NCBI GenBank assembly: GCA_947476625.1
Contig: CANJRA010000010.1
Coordinates: 1-64,000, forward strand
Origin: Fidelibacterota bacterium
GTDB taxonomy: Bacteria > Pseudomonadota > Alphaproteobacteria > Rhodospirillales > Rhodospirillaceae
Length of the DNA stretch: 64,000 nucleotides
Direction of reading: 5' to 3'
Below are positions 57,338 to 64,000 of the stretch, one piece after another. Position 1 is the first letter of the stretch. Each line of letters begins with the position of its first letter. Position numbers and translations under genes: made by a program. The notes under the pieces are model-generated. The model did not search any database. It was not told where the DNA came from and saw only the letters and a list, made by a program, of their open reading frames with translations.

Positions 57338-57371
57338 AGCGCATGGAAACCGTATGCGGTCGCCATGCGCT
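57338..57371 (-). terminator. Terminator after pal
   Basis: A 9-base-pair perfect stem (AGCGCATGG with CCATGCGCT) around a 16-base loop, followed on the minus strand by TTATTTTTAGG. It lies about 50 bases past the pal stop, so cpoB may have its own promoter or depend on read-through. Confidence 0.75.
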
Positions 57372-57420
57372 CAATTTAGAAACACGTCACTCCGGCCGAA
57401 ACCGGAGCGGTGTTAAAGTC

Positions 57421-57915
57421 TTACTGCACCAACGAGGCGCCGCGACGATTCTTGGAGTAGCAAGCTTCGTCAGAGGACACGCAGGTCGGGCGCTCTTTAC
57501 CGTAAGAGATTGTCTTCACGCGGTTGGCGGAGACGCCTTCAGCGATCAGGAACTGCTTCACGGCATTGGCGCGACGTTCGCCCAGGCCCAAGTTGTATTC
57601 GCGGGTGCCGCGCTCGTCACAGTGGCCTTCGACCGTCAAGGTGCGAGCGGCATACTGCTTCAACCAAGCGGCTTGGCCCTTCAGTTTGGACTGAGCGGCA
57701 GCATCGATGTCGTACTTGTCGTAACCGAAGGTCACGACGTTGCCGACAACGGTGTTGAAGTATTCGATAGAATCCGGAGCCGGGCCCGAAGCAGGAGCCG
57801 GAGCGGATATGGTCGGCGTGCTGGCAGCAGCCTTAACCGTCTCTTCTTTTTTCGTCGAGCAGGCTGCCAGAAATACGGCAGCAACAACTACCGCGGTTAA
57901 AAAACGGAGTTTCAT
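57421..57915 (-). CDS. pal: Peptidoglycan-associated lipoprotein Pal
   Basis: Outer-membrane lipoprotein that tethers the membrane to peptidoglycan and binds TolB. The 164-residue product has a lipobox (LAACS, Cys 19), a short Ala/Pro/Ser linker and an OmpA-like domain (about 50-164) with TVEGHCDERGTREYNLGLG (meso-DAP-binding Asp and Arg) and ERRANAVKQFL. The 238-base gap to tolB contains two small hairpins (58038-58055 and 58071-58090) but no gene. Confidence 0.96.
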   Translation of the reverse strand: MKLRFLTAVVVAAVFLAACSTKKEETVKAAASTPTISAPAPASGPAPDSIEYFNTVVGNVVTFGYDKYDIDAAAQSKLKGQAAWLKQYAARTLTVEGHCDERGTREYNLGLGERRANAVKQFLIAEGVSANRVKTISYGKERPTCVSSDEACYSKNRRGASLVQ

Positions 57916-58153
57916 TCTTATTCCCCTAAGGTTTAGTGACTTTAATTACGACGCGGTAACTGACGACCCAGAATAGAGCCAGATACGTTTCACCCTTGTT
58001 TTACCAGTATATCGCAAAGAATCAATAGCCTGCCGCACCGCAACTGAAATTGCGGCGCTGACCTTCCCCAATGTGGCGAGGGAGCCACATGTGTAACAAT
58101 GAACAGCCCTAATAGTCGATTTTATCTATACGGGGCTGCGCTTTGTAACAAGG

Positions 58154-59488
58154 TTACGGAGATAACGGCGACCAAGCCGGGTCAGACGCATCCTGCGGGG
58201 TGACAATTTCCCTTTGATTATAACCAGTTAAATCAATCGAGAAGAGCCGTGTACGGCCGCCATTCGGCGACTGTGCAAAGTACATCAGGACACGCCCATT
58301 CGGCGACCACGTGGGAGCTTCTACCAGGAAGCCCTGTGCCAAAAGCCGCTCGCCCGAGCCATCGGGCTTCATAACCCCGATATAAAAGTTACCGTCCGAC
58401 GTTGCGTAACGGGTAAAGGCGATGAGATCGCCGCGCGGCGACCACACGGGCGTGCCGTACCGCCCCTTGCCCGTTCCAAAGCTAATGCGCTGCGGATTCG
58501 AGCCGTCGGCGTTCATGACATAAATTTGCTGGCTGCCGCCGCGATCCGAGGCAAACGTCATTTGATCGCCCTTGGGCGAATAACAAGGCGACGTATCGAT
58601 GGCGGGACTGTCGGTCAATCGGGTCATGCGGCGCGTGCGCAAATCCATCGTATAGATATCCGAGTTCCCGTTGAGCGCCGCCGAGAACGTCACGCCATTG
58701 CCGTCGGGCGAAAATCTGGGCGCATATGTCATGCCGGGGAAATCACCGAGCACTTCCTGACGCCCGGTATCGATGTTGAAGAGATACACACGCGGCACAT
58801 TCTTGAAGTACGAGAGGTACGTAATCTCAGGACCAATCGGCGAGAAGCGCGGCGTCAGCACAAGCGCAGATCCGTCGGTCAGATACCGATGGCTGGCGCC
58901 GTCCTGATCCATAATGGCAAGGCGCTTCACCTTGTTGATGGCGGGCCCGCTCTCCGCGATATAAACGATGCGCGTATCGAAGTAGCCGCTTTCGCCAGTG
59001 ATTGTGGTGTAAATCAAATCGGCGATCATGTGCGCGACGCGACGCCAATTGCCTGGATCGGTGCCGTAGCCTTTGCCTTCTAACTGCTGACCGCCGTAGA
59101 CATCCCACAGGCGGAACGCGACGCGGATTTGACCGCTCGGCTGCTGATCGACCGAGCCCTGCACCAGCGCTTGCGCGGACAGCGTGCGCCAATCGGCAAA
59201 TCGCGGCTGCACATCAAGCGACGTCAATTCCTGCAAAAAGGCTTTTCGATCGATCGGCTTAAAAAGGCCCGAGCGTTCCAGATCCTTGGCAATGACTTCG
59301 CTGATGTCTTTGCCCATCTGCTGCAACTCGGGCGTATTACCCGGGAAAAGCGGAATGGCAATCGGCATCGGCTCAACACGGCCGCGCGTGATGTCGATCT
59401 TCACTTCGGCATGCGCGAGGTTCGCAGCCGACAGCACCGCCGTGGCCATGAAAGCCGCACAAAGGATTTTCTTCAGCACATTCCGCAT
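58154..59488 (-). CDS. tolB: Tol-Pal system beta-propeller protein TolB
   Basis: Periplasmic protein linking TolA to Pal. From ATG 59488 (444 residues) it has a signal peptide ending near AHA-EV, an N-terminal alpha/beta domain (about 27-160, VKIDITRGRVEPMPIAIPLF) and a C-terminal six-bladed propeller with repeated FSPDGNGVTFSA-, YSPKGDQMTFASDRGG- and WSPNGRVLMYF-type blades. In-frame codons upstream (to 59593) lack a ribosome site and add no family sequence. It follows tolA by 118 bases. Confidence 0.95.
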   Translation of the reverse strand: MRNVLKKILCAAFMATAVLSAANLAHAEVKIDITRGRVEPMPIAIPLFPGNTPELQQMGKDISEVIAKDLERSGLFKPIDRKAFLQELTSLDVQPRFADWRTLSAQALVQGSVDQQPSGQIRVAFRLWDVYGGQQLEGKGYGTDPGNWRRVAHMIADLIYTTITGESGYFDTRIVYIAESGPAINKVKRLAIMDQDGASHRYLTDGSALVLTPRFSPIGPEITYLSYFKNVPRVYLFNIDTGRQEVLGDFPGMTYAPRFSPDGNGVTFSAALNGNSDIYTMDLRTRRMTRLTDSPAIDTSPCYSPKGDQMTFASDRGGSQQIYVMNADGSNPQRISFGTGKGRYGTPVWSPRGDLIAFTRYATSDGNFYIGVMKPDGSGERLLAQGFLVEAPTWSPNGRVLMYFAQSPNGGRTRLFSIDLTGYNQREIVTPQDASDPAWSPLSP

Positions 59489-59606
59489 CGCAGTAATCCG
59501 TTTTCCCGAGTGATATGAGGGTCGCAGCATGAAAGGTGATTGTGGCGACGGCGTGTCAACGTTGCAAGTAAGTGTTGTATTTTCGCCTATCAACGCTGGA
59601 TGATCG

Positions 59607-60446
59607 CTAATTGATCCGTCCTTGCGGCGAGAAGTTCATCTCGATTTCCTTAAAGACGTTATAGCGTTCCGGCGAAATCGGGATGTTGCCGCAACCCAGA
59701 ACCGCGTTCCGCGCCGAATTGGCGAAGGTTCTAAATGCGGAATCCACGAAATAGCGCGTCATATCGACAATCTGCGCTTCCCGCACCGAACCATCGCGAT
59801 TTATGAAGACCTTAATCTTCGCCGACAGGTTCTCGATGCCTTCTTTACCTGGATCGATACGCCAGCAGGCTTCAATATGCCGCCGGATCGCATCCTCTTC
59901 GGTCATGGAAGCACGGTCCGAGATATTCGGCACCACATTGTTGCTGGTCTGTGCGGTCGATGGCGCCGTCTGCGTCTGCGCTTTCGGCTGATTCTTCGTC
60001 ATGTCCTTCAGCAGTTTTTGCAGCTGCGCCATATCATCCTGCTTGCTCTTCTCCTTAGGCGGCGTCGGCTTCGGTGGCGGTTTGGGCGCGGGCTCGGGCT
60101 TTTTCTCGGGCTGCTTTTGGGGAGCCGGCTCGGGCGGCGGAGGCGGCGGCGTAGCTTCGGCCGGCGGCGGTTCGGCGGCGGGCGCGGGTTTCACAGGCTC
60201 GGGCACGACCGGCTGTGGTTCAGGAATTGGATCAGGTGTCGGCTTGGGCGCGGCCGAAGCTATATCTTCAATCGGCACCAGATCGACGATGATCGGCGTC
60301 TCTTTCGGCGGATCGCGCTGTAAGTACGGCAGCCCCGTCCACGCCAGCACGACGATGCCGACATGCAGCACTAGCGACAGCCCATAACCCTTATTGGTAT
60401 AGCCCTGACTACCGAAACTGGTTGTAACGGACTCGCGCTTCATCAA
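59607..60446 (-). CDS. tolA: Cell envelope integrity protein TolA
   Basis: Inner-membrane protein that spans the periplasm and conveys TolQR energy to TolB-Pal. The 279-residue product has one N-terminal membrane helix (about 22-40, LSLVLHVGIVVLAWTGL), a long Pro/Lys/Glu-rich middle (about 65-150, many PEP and PPP runs) and a C-terminal TonB/TolA-like domain (about 175-279, VFINRDGSVREAQIVDMTRY). The Pro-rich middle replaces the long Ala-rich helix of enteric TolA. Lies 15 bases after tolR. Confidence 0.92.
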   Translation of the reverse strand: MMKRESVTTSFGSQGYTNKGYGLSLVLHVGIVVLAWTGLPYLQRDPPKETPIIVDLVPIEDIASAAPKPTPDPIPEPQPVVPEPVKPAPAAEPPPAEATPPPPPPEPAPQKQPEKKPEPAPKPPPKPTPPKEKSKQDDMAQLQKLLKDMTKNQPKAQTQTAPSTAQTSNNVVPNISDRASMTEEDAIRRHIEACWRIDPGKEGIENLSAKIKVFINRDGSVREAQIVDMTRYFVDSAFRTFANSARNAVLGCGNIPISPERYNVFKEIEMNFSPQGRIN

Positions 60447-60461
60447 CGTTCCTCAACCACT

Positions 60462-60932
60462 CTAGCGCGGTAATCTCAAAGTTTTCTTAGGCTCGGTGAC
60501 AAACGCCACCTGCGTAATACCGGCGGCCGTGACAGCGCTCATCACTTCCATCATCACGCCGTAAGATACGTCCTGGTCGCCTTTGACATAAATGCGCACC
60601 TCCGGATTGGCTTCACGAATAGCCGCGAGCTTGCCGGTTACCGTCTCCATATCGAGACGCACGGCATCCTGCTTCGGCGAGTTGAGCGTCACCTGCCCGT
60701 CTTTCTCCACCGTCAGCGTCAACGCGGTATTGTCCTGCGGCAACGACTTCGCGCGCGAGGTTTTCGGCAGATTGACATTCACGCCCGTGGTCAGCAGCGG
60801 TGCCGTGACAATAAAGATCACCAGCAGCACCAGCATCACGTCGACCATCGGCGTGACGTTGATTTCGGCCACTGCCGCAAAATTCCTGCGGCTGGTCTTG
60901 GCGCCCGACGATGGTTTGATGAATACAGCCAT
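60462..60932 (-). CDS. tolR: Protein TolR (ExbD family)
   Basis: Proton-channel partner of TolQ, 156 residues. One membrane helix (about 25-47) contains the essential Asp in NVTPMVDVMLVLLVIFIVTAP (split as NVTPMVDVML and VLLVIFIVTAP), followed by the periplasmic domain NVNLPKTSRAKSLPQ and YVKGDQDVSYGVMMEVMSAV. Lies 11 bases after tolQ. Confidence 0.95.
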   Translation of the reverse strand: MAVFIKPSSGAKTSRRNFAAVAEINVTPMVDVMLVLLVIFIVTAPLLTTGVNVNLPKTSRAKSLPQDNTALTLTVEKDGQVTLNSPKQDAVRLDMETVTGKLAAIREANPEVRIYVKGDQDVSYGVMMEVMSAVTAAGITQVAFVTEPKKTLRLPR

Positions 60933-60943
60933 GAGCGTACCTA

Positions 60944-61660
60944 TTACTTAGTATCGAGTTGACGCGACAGGATCGCGCCGAATTCCCCAGCGAAGTTCTC
61001 CAGCCTCAAGGCATAACGCGAGAGATCGCTGGAAATCTTGTTGTAGAAAATCACCGCCGGAATCGCGGCCACAAGGCCCAACGCCGTCGCGAACAGCGCT
61101 TCGGCGATGCCGGGCGCTACCGTCGCGAGGCTGGTATCAGCCGCAGCACCAATTGAGGTGAAGGTTCTCATAATGCCCCATACCGTCCCCAAAAGGCCGA
61201 TGAACGGAGATGCGGACGCCGTCGATGCCAAGAAGATCATGCGGCGATTGAGATGATCCATCTCACGCTCGAGGCTGATCTTCATCACGCGGTCCATACG
61301 CTCGGCCACGGCGGCTGTGCCTTGCGCAGGCGGCAAGCCGCCCTTGCCCGACGAACGCCGCCACTCTTTCATGGCCGCGGCGAAGATCGAAGACATCGGA
61401 TCTTTCGGTCTCTGGCCGATGCGCTCAAATAATTCTTCGAGCGAACTGCCGGACCAGAAGCGCTCTTCGAAGGCCTCGGCCTGTTTTGTCAGAGAGCGCA
61501 GGCGCAAGATTTTGTCGAAGATAATTCCCCAACTCCAGATCGATGCGAAAAGCAGCATCCCTATGACGGATTTAACGACAATGTCGGCCTGCAGAAACAA
61601 TGCCCAAGCCGAGAAGTTCATCACTCCCGGTGCTGCCGCGCCTACTGCTACTGGATCCAT
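60944..61660 (-). CDS. tolQ: Protein TolQ (ExbB/MotA family)
   Basis: Proton-conducting inner-membrane subunit of the Tol motor, 238 residues with three helices: about 22-42 (ADIVVKSVIGMLLFASIWSW), about 140-165 (ASTASASPFIGLLGTVWGIM) and about 175-205 (ATVAPGIAEALFATALGLVA). The large cytoplasmic loop between helices 1 and 2 is in place. First of the tolQRA-tolB-pal-cpoB run; it follows ybgC by 55 bases. Confidence 0.95.
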   Translation of the reverse strand: MDPVAVGAAAPGVMNFSAWALFLQADIVVKSVIGMLLFASIWSWGIIFDKILRLRSLTKQAEAFEERFWSGSSLEELFERIGQRPKDPMSSIFAAAMKEWRRSSGKGGLPPAQGTAAVAERMDRVMKISLEREMDHLNRRMIFLASTASASPFIGLLGTVWGIMRTFTSIGAAADTSLATVAPGIAEALFATALGLVAAIPAVIFYNKISSDLSRYALRLENFAGEFGAILSRQLDTK

Positions 61661-61715
61661 TCTTAACCTACCCGTTCGATCGTCTGTCTATTGAACTGTT
61701 ACGTTGTCTCTAATC

Positions 61716-62177
61716 TCACGCATCGCTCACAAAAGATCCCAGCGCTTCGCGCACGGAATCAGGAATTCGCGCCGGTTTTCCGTCCGGCCCGGTGCACGCT
61801 ACGTGCGCATTGAAGATCGCCATTTCTTCGTGGCTGCCGCTATGACGGATCACCTGACGCATCTTCACCGAAGCCGCACCGAGTTGAACCACCGCCGTTT
61901 CCACGGTCAGCGCATCGTCCAGGCGCGCGGGCCTGCGGTACTTCACGTCGCCTTCATACATCATAAATATCACGCCGGTCTCATCGCGCAGCTTTTGTTG
62001 CTCGATGCCCAGCGTCCGTAACAACTCTGTCCGGCCGCGTTCGGCGAACTTCAGATAGTTGGCGTAATACACCACACCGCCCGCATCTGTATCCTCGTAA
62101 TAAACGCGCACCGGCAGAACGTGCACACGTCCATGCAGAACGCCCGATGTCGGTGTCAGGGACTGCGCTACCGTCAT
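61716..62177 (-). CDS. ybgC: Tol-Pal system-associated acyl-CoA thioesterase YbgC
   Basis: Hotdog-fold thioesterase hydrolysing short- to medium-chain acyl-CoA or acyl-ACP, tied genetically to the Tol system. The active-site motif [20 protein letters not shown] (catalytic Asp, about 30) and [12 protein letters not shown] are complete. 153 residues, normal length. Its ATG overlaps the ruvB stop by 4 bases. Confidence 0.94.
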   Translation of the reverse strand: MTVAQSLTPTSGVLHGRVHVLPVRVYYEDTDAGGVVYYANYLKFAERGRTELLRTLGIEQQKLRDETGVIFMMYEGDVKYRRPARLDDALTVETAVVQLGAASVKMRQVIRHSGSHEEMAIFNAHVACTGPDGKPARIPDSVREALGSFVSDA

Positions 62178-63232
62178 GTGCTCGGTCCCGTATCAAGTGT
62201 CGCATCGAAATTAAACTGCGACGGGTCACGGCGCGGTGCCGGTAAACCCAATTGCCGGAAGCCGGCATCGGACACCATGCGGCCGCGCGGCGTACGCTGA
62301 ATCAATCCCTGCTGAATCAAAAACGGTTCAATCACATCCTCAATCGTATCGCGCTCTTCGGCCAGCGCCGCCGCGAGCGTTTCCACGCCCACGGGCCCGC
62401 CGTTGTAGTTTTGGGCGATGCACGCCAGATAACGCCGATCCATTGCATCAAGCCCTAACGCATCCACATCCAAACGACGCAACGCTTTGTCCGCTACCGC
62501 TGCATTAATTTCGGATGCGCCATCGACCGCAGCAAAATCACGCACGCGCTTCAACAGCCGTCCTGCAACACGCGGTGTTCCGCGTGAACGCTTAGCGATC
62601 TCGAGCGCGCCCTCATCGCTAATGGCAACGCCCAAAACCCGCGCGCCGCGCCGCACGATCTCAACGAGTTCCGGCGCTTCATAGAATTCCAAACGTAATG
62701 GAATTCCAAATCTGTCCCTGAGCGGCGTGGTCAAAAGACCCGAACGTGTCGTAGCCCCGACGAGGGTGAAAGGCTGGAGTTCTATCCGCACCGACCGCGC
62801 GGCTGGCCCCTCACCGATAATGAGGTCCAGCTGATAGTCCTCCATCGCCGGATAAAGAACTTCCTCTATGGCAGGATTAAGGCGATGGATTTCATCAATA
62901 AATAAAACGTCGTTGGCTTCGAGGTTGGTCAGGATCGCCGCCAAATCACCGGCGCGTGCGATCATCGGACCCGACGTCGCGCGAAACCCCACGCCCAATT
63001 CGCGCGCCACAATTTGCGCCAGCGTGGTTTTACCTAAGCCCGGCGGACCGTGCAGCAATACATGATCCAGCGCCTCTTTACGCTCCCGCGCAGCAGCGAT
63101 GAACACACTCAAGTTATCGCGCACGCCGCGCTGACCGATAAAGTCGGCCATGCGCTTCGGTCGCATCGAAGCATCGTTGTCTGCGTCCTGGCGGACGGCG
63201 GAAATCTCGCGCGCGGCGGCGTCATCAGCCAT
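62174..63232 (-). CDS. ruvB: Holliday junction ATP-dependent DNA helicase RuvB
   Basis: Hexameric AAA+ motor driving branch migration with RuvA. The 352-residue product (ATG 63232) shows [12 protein letters not shown] (about 22), Walker [16 protein letters not shown] (about 58), Walker [14 protein letters not shown] (about 107), sensor 1 [11 protein letters not shown] and the C-terminal winged helix with [12 protein letters not shown] 63232 is preferred to GTG 63238; it overlaps ruvA by 8 bases. Confidence 0.96.
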   Translation of the reverse strand: MADDAAAREISAVRQDADNDASMRPKRMADFIGQRGVRDNLSVFIAAARERKEALDHVLLHGPPGLGKTTLAQIVARELGVGFRATSGPMIARAGDLAAILTNLEANDVLFIDEIHRLNPAIEEVLYPAMEDYQLDLIIGEGPAARSVRIELQPFTLVGATTRSGLLTTPLRDRFGIPLRLEFYEAPELVEIVRRGARVLGVAISDEGALEIAKRSRGTPRVAGRLLKRVRDFAAVDGASEINAAVADKALRRLDVDALGLDAMDRRYLACIAQNYNGGPVGVETLAAALAEERDTIEDVIEPFLIQQGLIQRTPRGRMVSDAGFRQLGLPAPRRDPSQFNFDATLDTGPST

Positions 63233-63854
63233 CGGCACTACCTAACTCTCTCAGTGAGCCCTTAATAAGCGCGCTCACTGGCGCAATACCACCCGCCGCT
63301 TGCGCCGCACGACTTACTGCACCAAAGGCTTCCATGCGGCCGTAGCCAAGATTGACCAGCGCCGAGACCGCATCTTCGACCGCATTTCCGCCCGCAGGCT
63401 TCACGCCACGCGCAGCCGGTGCGGTTTGCAAAGTCGGCGTCGTAAAAGCAAACGCGCCAAGCCTGTCTTTCAACTCAACAACCAAACGCGCCGCCAACTT
63501 CGGTCCCACGCCACTCGCCCGCTTAAAGACTGACTGATCGCCGGCAGCGATAGCGCCTGCGATTTGCTCCGCCGACAGTGCCGACAAAATCGCTAGGCCC
63601 ACTTTCGCGCCCACACCCTGCACCGTCGTCAGCGTGCGAAACATCTCGCGGTCGCTGGTCGTGGAAAAACCGTAAAGGTGAATATGATCTTCGCGTACAT
63701 GCGTCTCGACCGCGAGTTCCACCGCTTCGCCCAACCCCGGCAATGCCGCCAGCGTGCGCGATCCGCAGAACACGAGATAGCCGACCCCGGCCACATCAAC
63801 GACGGCCCAGTCCTCACCCGTAGAATCAAGACGGCCGCGCAGTTTCGCGATCAT
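63225..63854 (-). CDS. ruvA: Holliday junction branch migration protein RuvA
   Basis: Tetrameric junction-binding subunit, 209 residues. Domain I (about 1-62, [20 protein letters not shown]), domain II with helix-hairpin-helix motifs ([16 protein letters not shown] and [16 protein letters not shown], about 72-130) and the C-terminal RuvB-contacting domain III (about 155-209) are present. Its ATG overlaps the ruvC stop by 4 bases. Confidence 0.95.
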   Translation of the reverse strand: MIAKLRGRLDSTGEDWAVVDVAGVGYLVFCGSRTLAALPGLGEAVELAVETHVREDHIHLYGFSTTSDREMFRTLTTVQGVGAKVGLAILSALSAEQIAGAIAAGDQSVFKRASGVGPKLAARLVVELKDRLGAFAFTTPTLQTAPAARGVKPAGGNAVEDAVSALVNLGYGRMEAFGAVSRAAQAAGGIAPVSALIKGSLRELGSADG

Positions 63855-64000
63855 CCTGCATTCCTTTTAGCAACCATATTCAGCACCGACGTACGGTGAT
63901 GGGCATGACACACCGCCACCGCCAGCGCATCGGCGGCATCCTTAGTCGCCTTACTACCCGGCAGCAGAATTTTCATCATCGCCGCCACCTGAACCTTGTC
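63851..64000 (-). CDS. ruvC: Crossover junction endodeoxyribonuclease RuvC, C-terminal part
   Basis: The last 49 residues of RuvC run off the window edge. The stretch [15 protein letters not shown], then [18 protein letters not shown], contains the final catalytic Asp cluster (DAADALAVA) of the RNase H-fold resolvase. The stop overlaps the ruvA ATG (ATGA), giving the order ruvC-ruvA-ruvB with coupled translation. Confidence 0.94.
   Translation of the reverse strand, partial: DKVQVAAMMKILLPGSKATKDAADALAVAVCHAHHRTSVLNMVAKRNAG

Noticed and set aside
58038-58090. Two hairpins in the tolB-pal gap as terminator or regulatory RNA
   Set aside because: Stems of 6-7 bp without a U-tract; too weak to assign a role.
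1-64000. CRISPR array, prophage or toxin-antitoxin locus
   Set aside because: No regularly spaced repeats, no phage structural or integrase genes, and no small paired toxin/antitoxin frames were found.

Overview
The window reads as chromosomal DNA of an alphaproteobacterium. The evidence is gene order and family type: ruvC-ruvA-ruvB-ybgC-tolQ-tolR-tolA-tolB-pal-cpoB-tilS-ftsH, a tig-clpP-clpX-lon-hup block followed by a 14-gene nuoA-N operon, a short bacterial-type ProRS, RNase J, CoaX and HisZ. I cannot name the genus from sequence alone. Nearly all genes lie on the minus strand, so the operons run from high to low coordinates.

Layout from low to high coordinates. 1-349: nested remains of two kinds of IS3-family element, abutting and supplying the 3' end of a dps gene. 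1043-8677: genes downstream of nuo (birA, coaX, rnj, mce, a secreted unknown, proS, lolC, lolD). 8721-23041: the complete nuoN-to-nuoA complex I operon, with a good sigma70-type promoter at 23198-23226. 23388-24936: a small accessory patch (PRC-barrel protein, secreted polar peptide, cupin lacking its metal motif, tRNA-Val). 25055-32022: hup, lon, clpX, clpP, tig. 32081-32167: tRNA-Leu. 32302-38830: NAD(P)HX repair enzyme, D-amino-acid dehydrogenase, several unrecognised genes, a JAMM peptidase and RluD. 38834-41506: a membrane protein gene beside a broken pseudokinase gene. 41654-44109: purA and hisZ. 44813-48554: serA, rarD and serC with a folded leader. 48700-54499: thiD, glmM, a frameshifted lipoprotein gene, folP, ftsH. 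54629-64000: tilS, cpoB, pal, tolB, tolA, tolR, tolQ, ybgC, ruvB, ruvA and the 3' end of ruvC.

Most of the window is core biology: respiration (nuo), proteostasis (tig, clpP, clpX, lon, ftsH), envelope integrity (Tol-Pal, Lol), serine, folate, thiamine, purine and UDP-GlcNAc synthesis, and Holliday-junction processing. Look-alike heat-shock promoters (CTTGC, about 16-17 bases, then YTATNT) precede clpP, lon and ftsH and may tie the proteases into one regulon.

The unusual content is at the seams. Four genes carry lesions: the pseudokinase has an in-frame TAA plus a frameshift, the lipoprotein gene has a T7-tract frameshift, a small membrane-protein gene has a one-base insertion, and the cupin has lost its HxH...E segment in frame. 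Two intergenic regions (44717-44792 and 48570-48606) fold into RNA-like structures. I saw no CRISPR array, intact prophage, toxin-antitoxin pair or secondary-metabolite cluster. The nearest thing to an undescribed system is the pseudokinase plus membrane-protein pair, and here it looks decayed.
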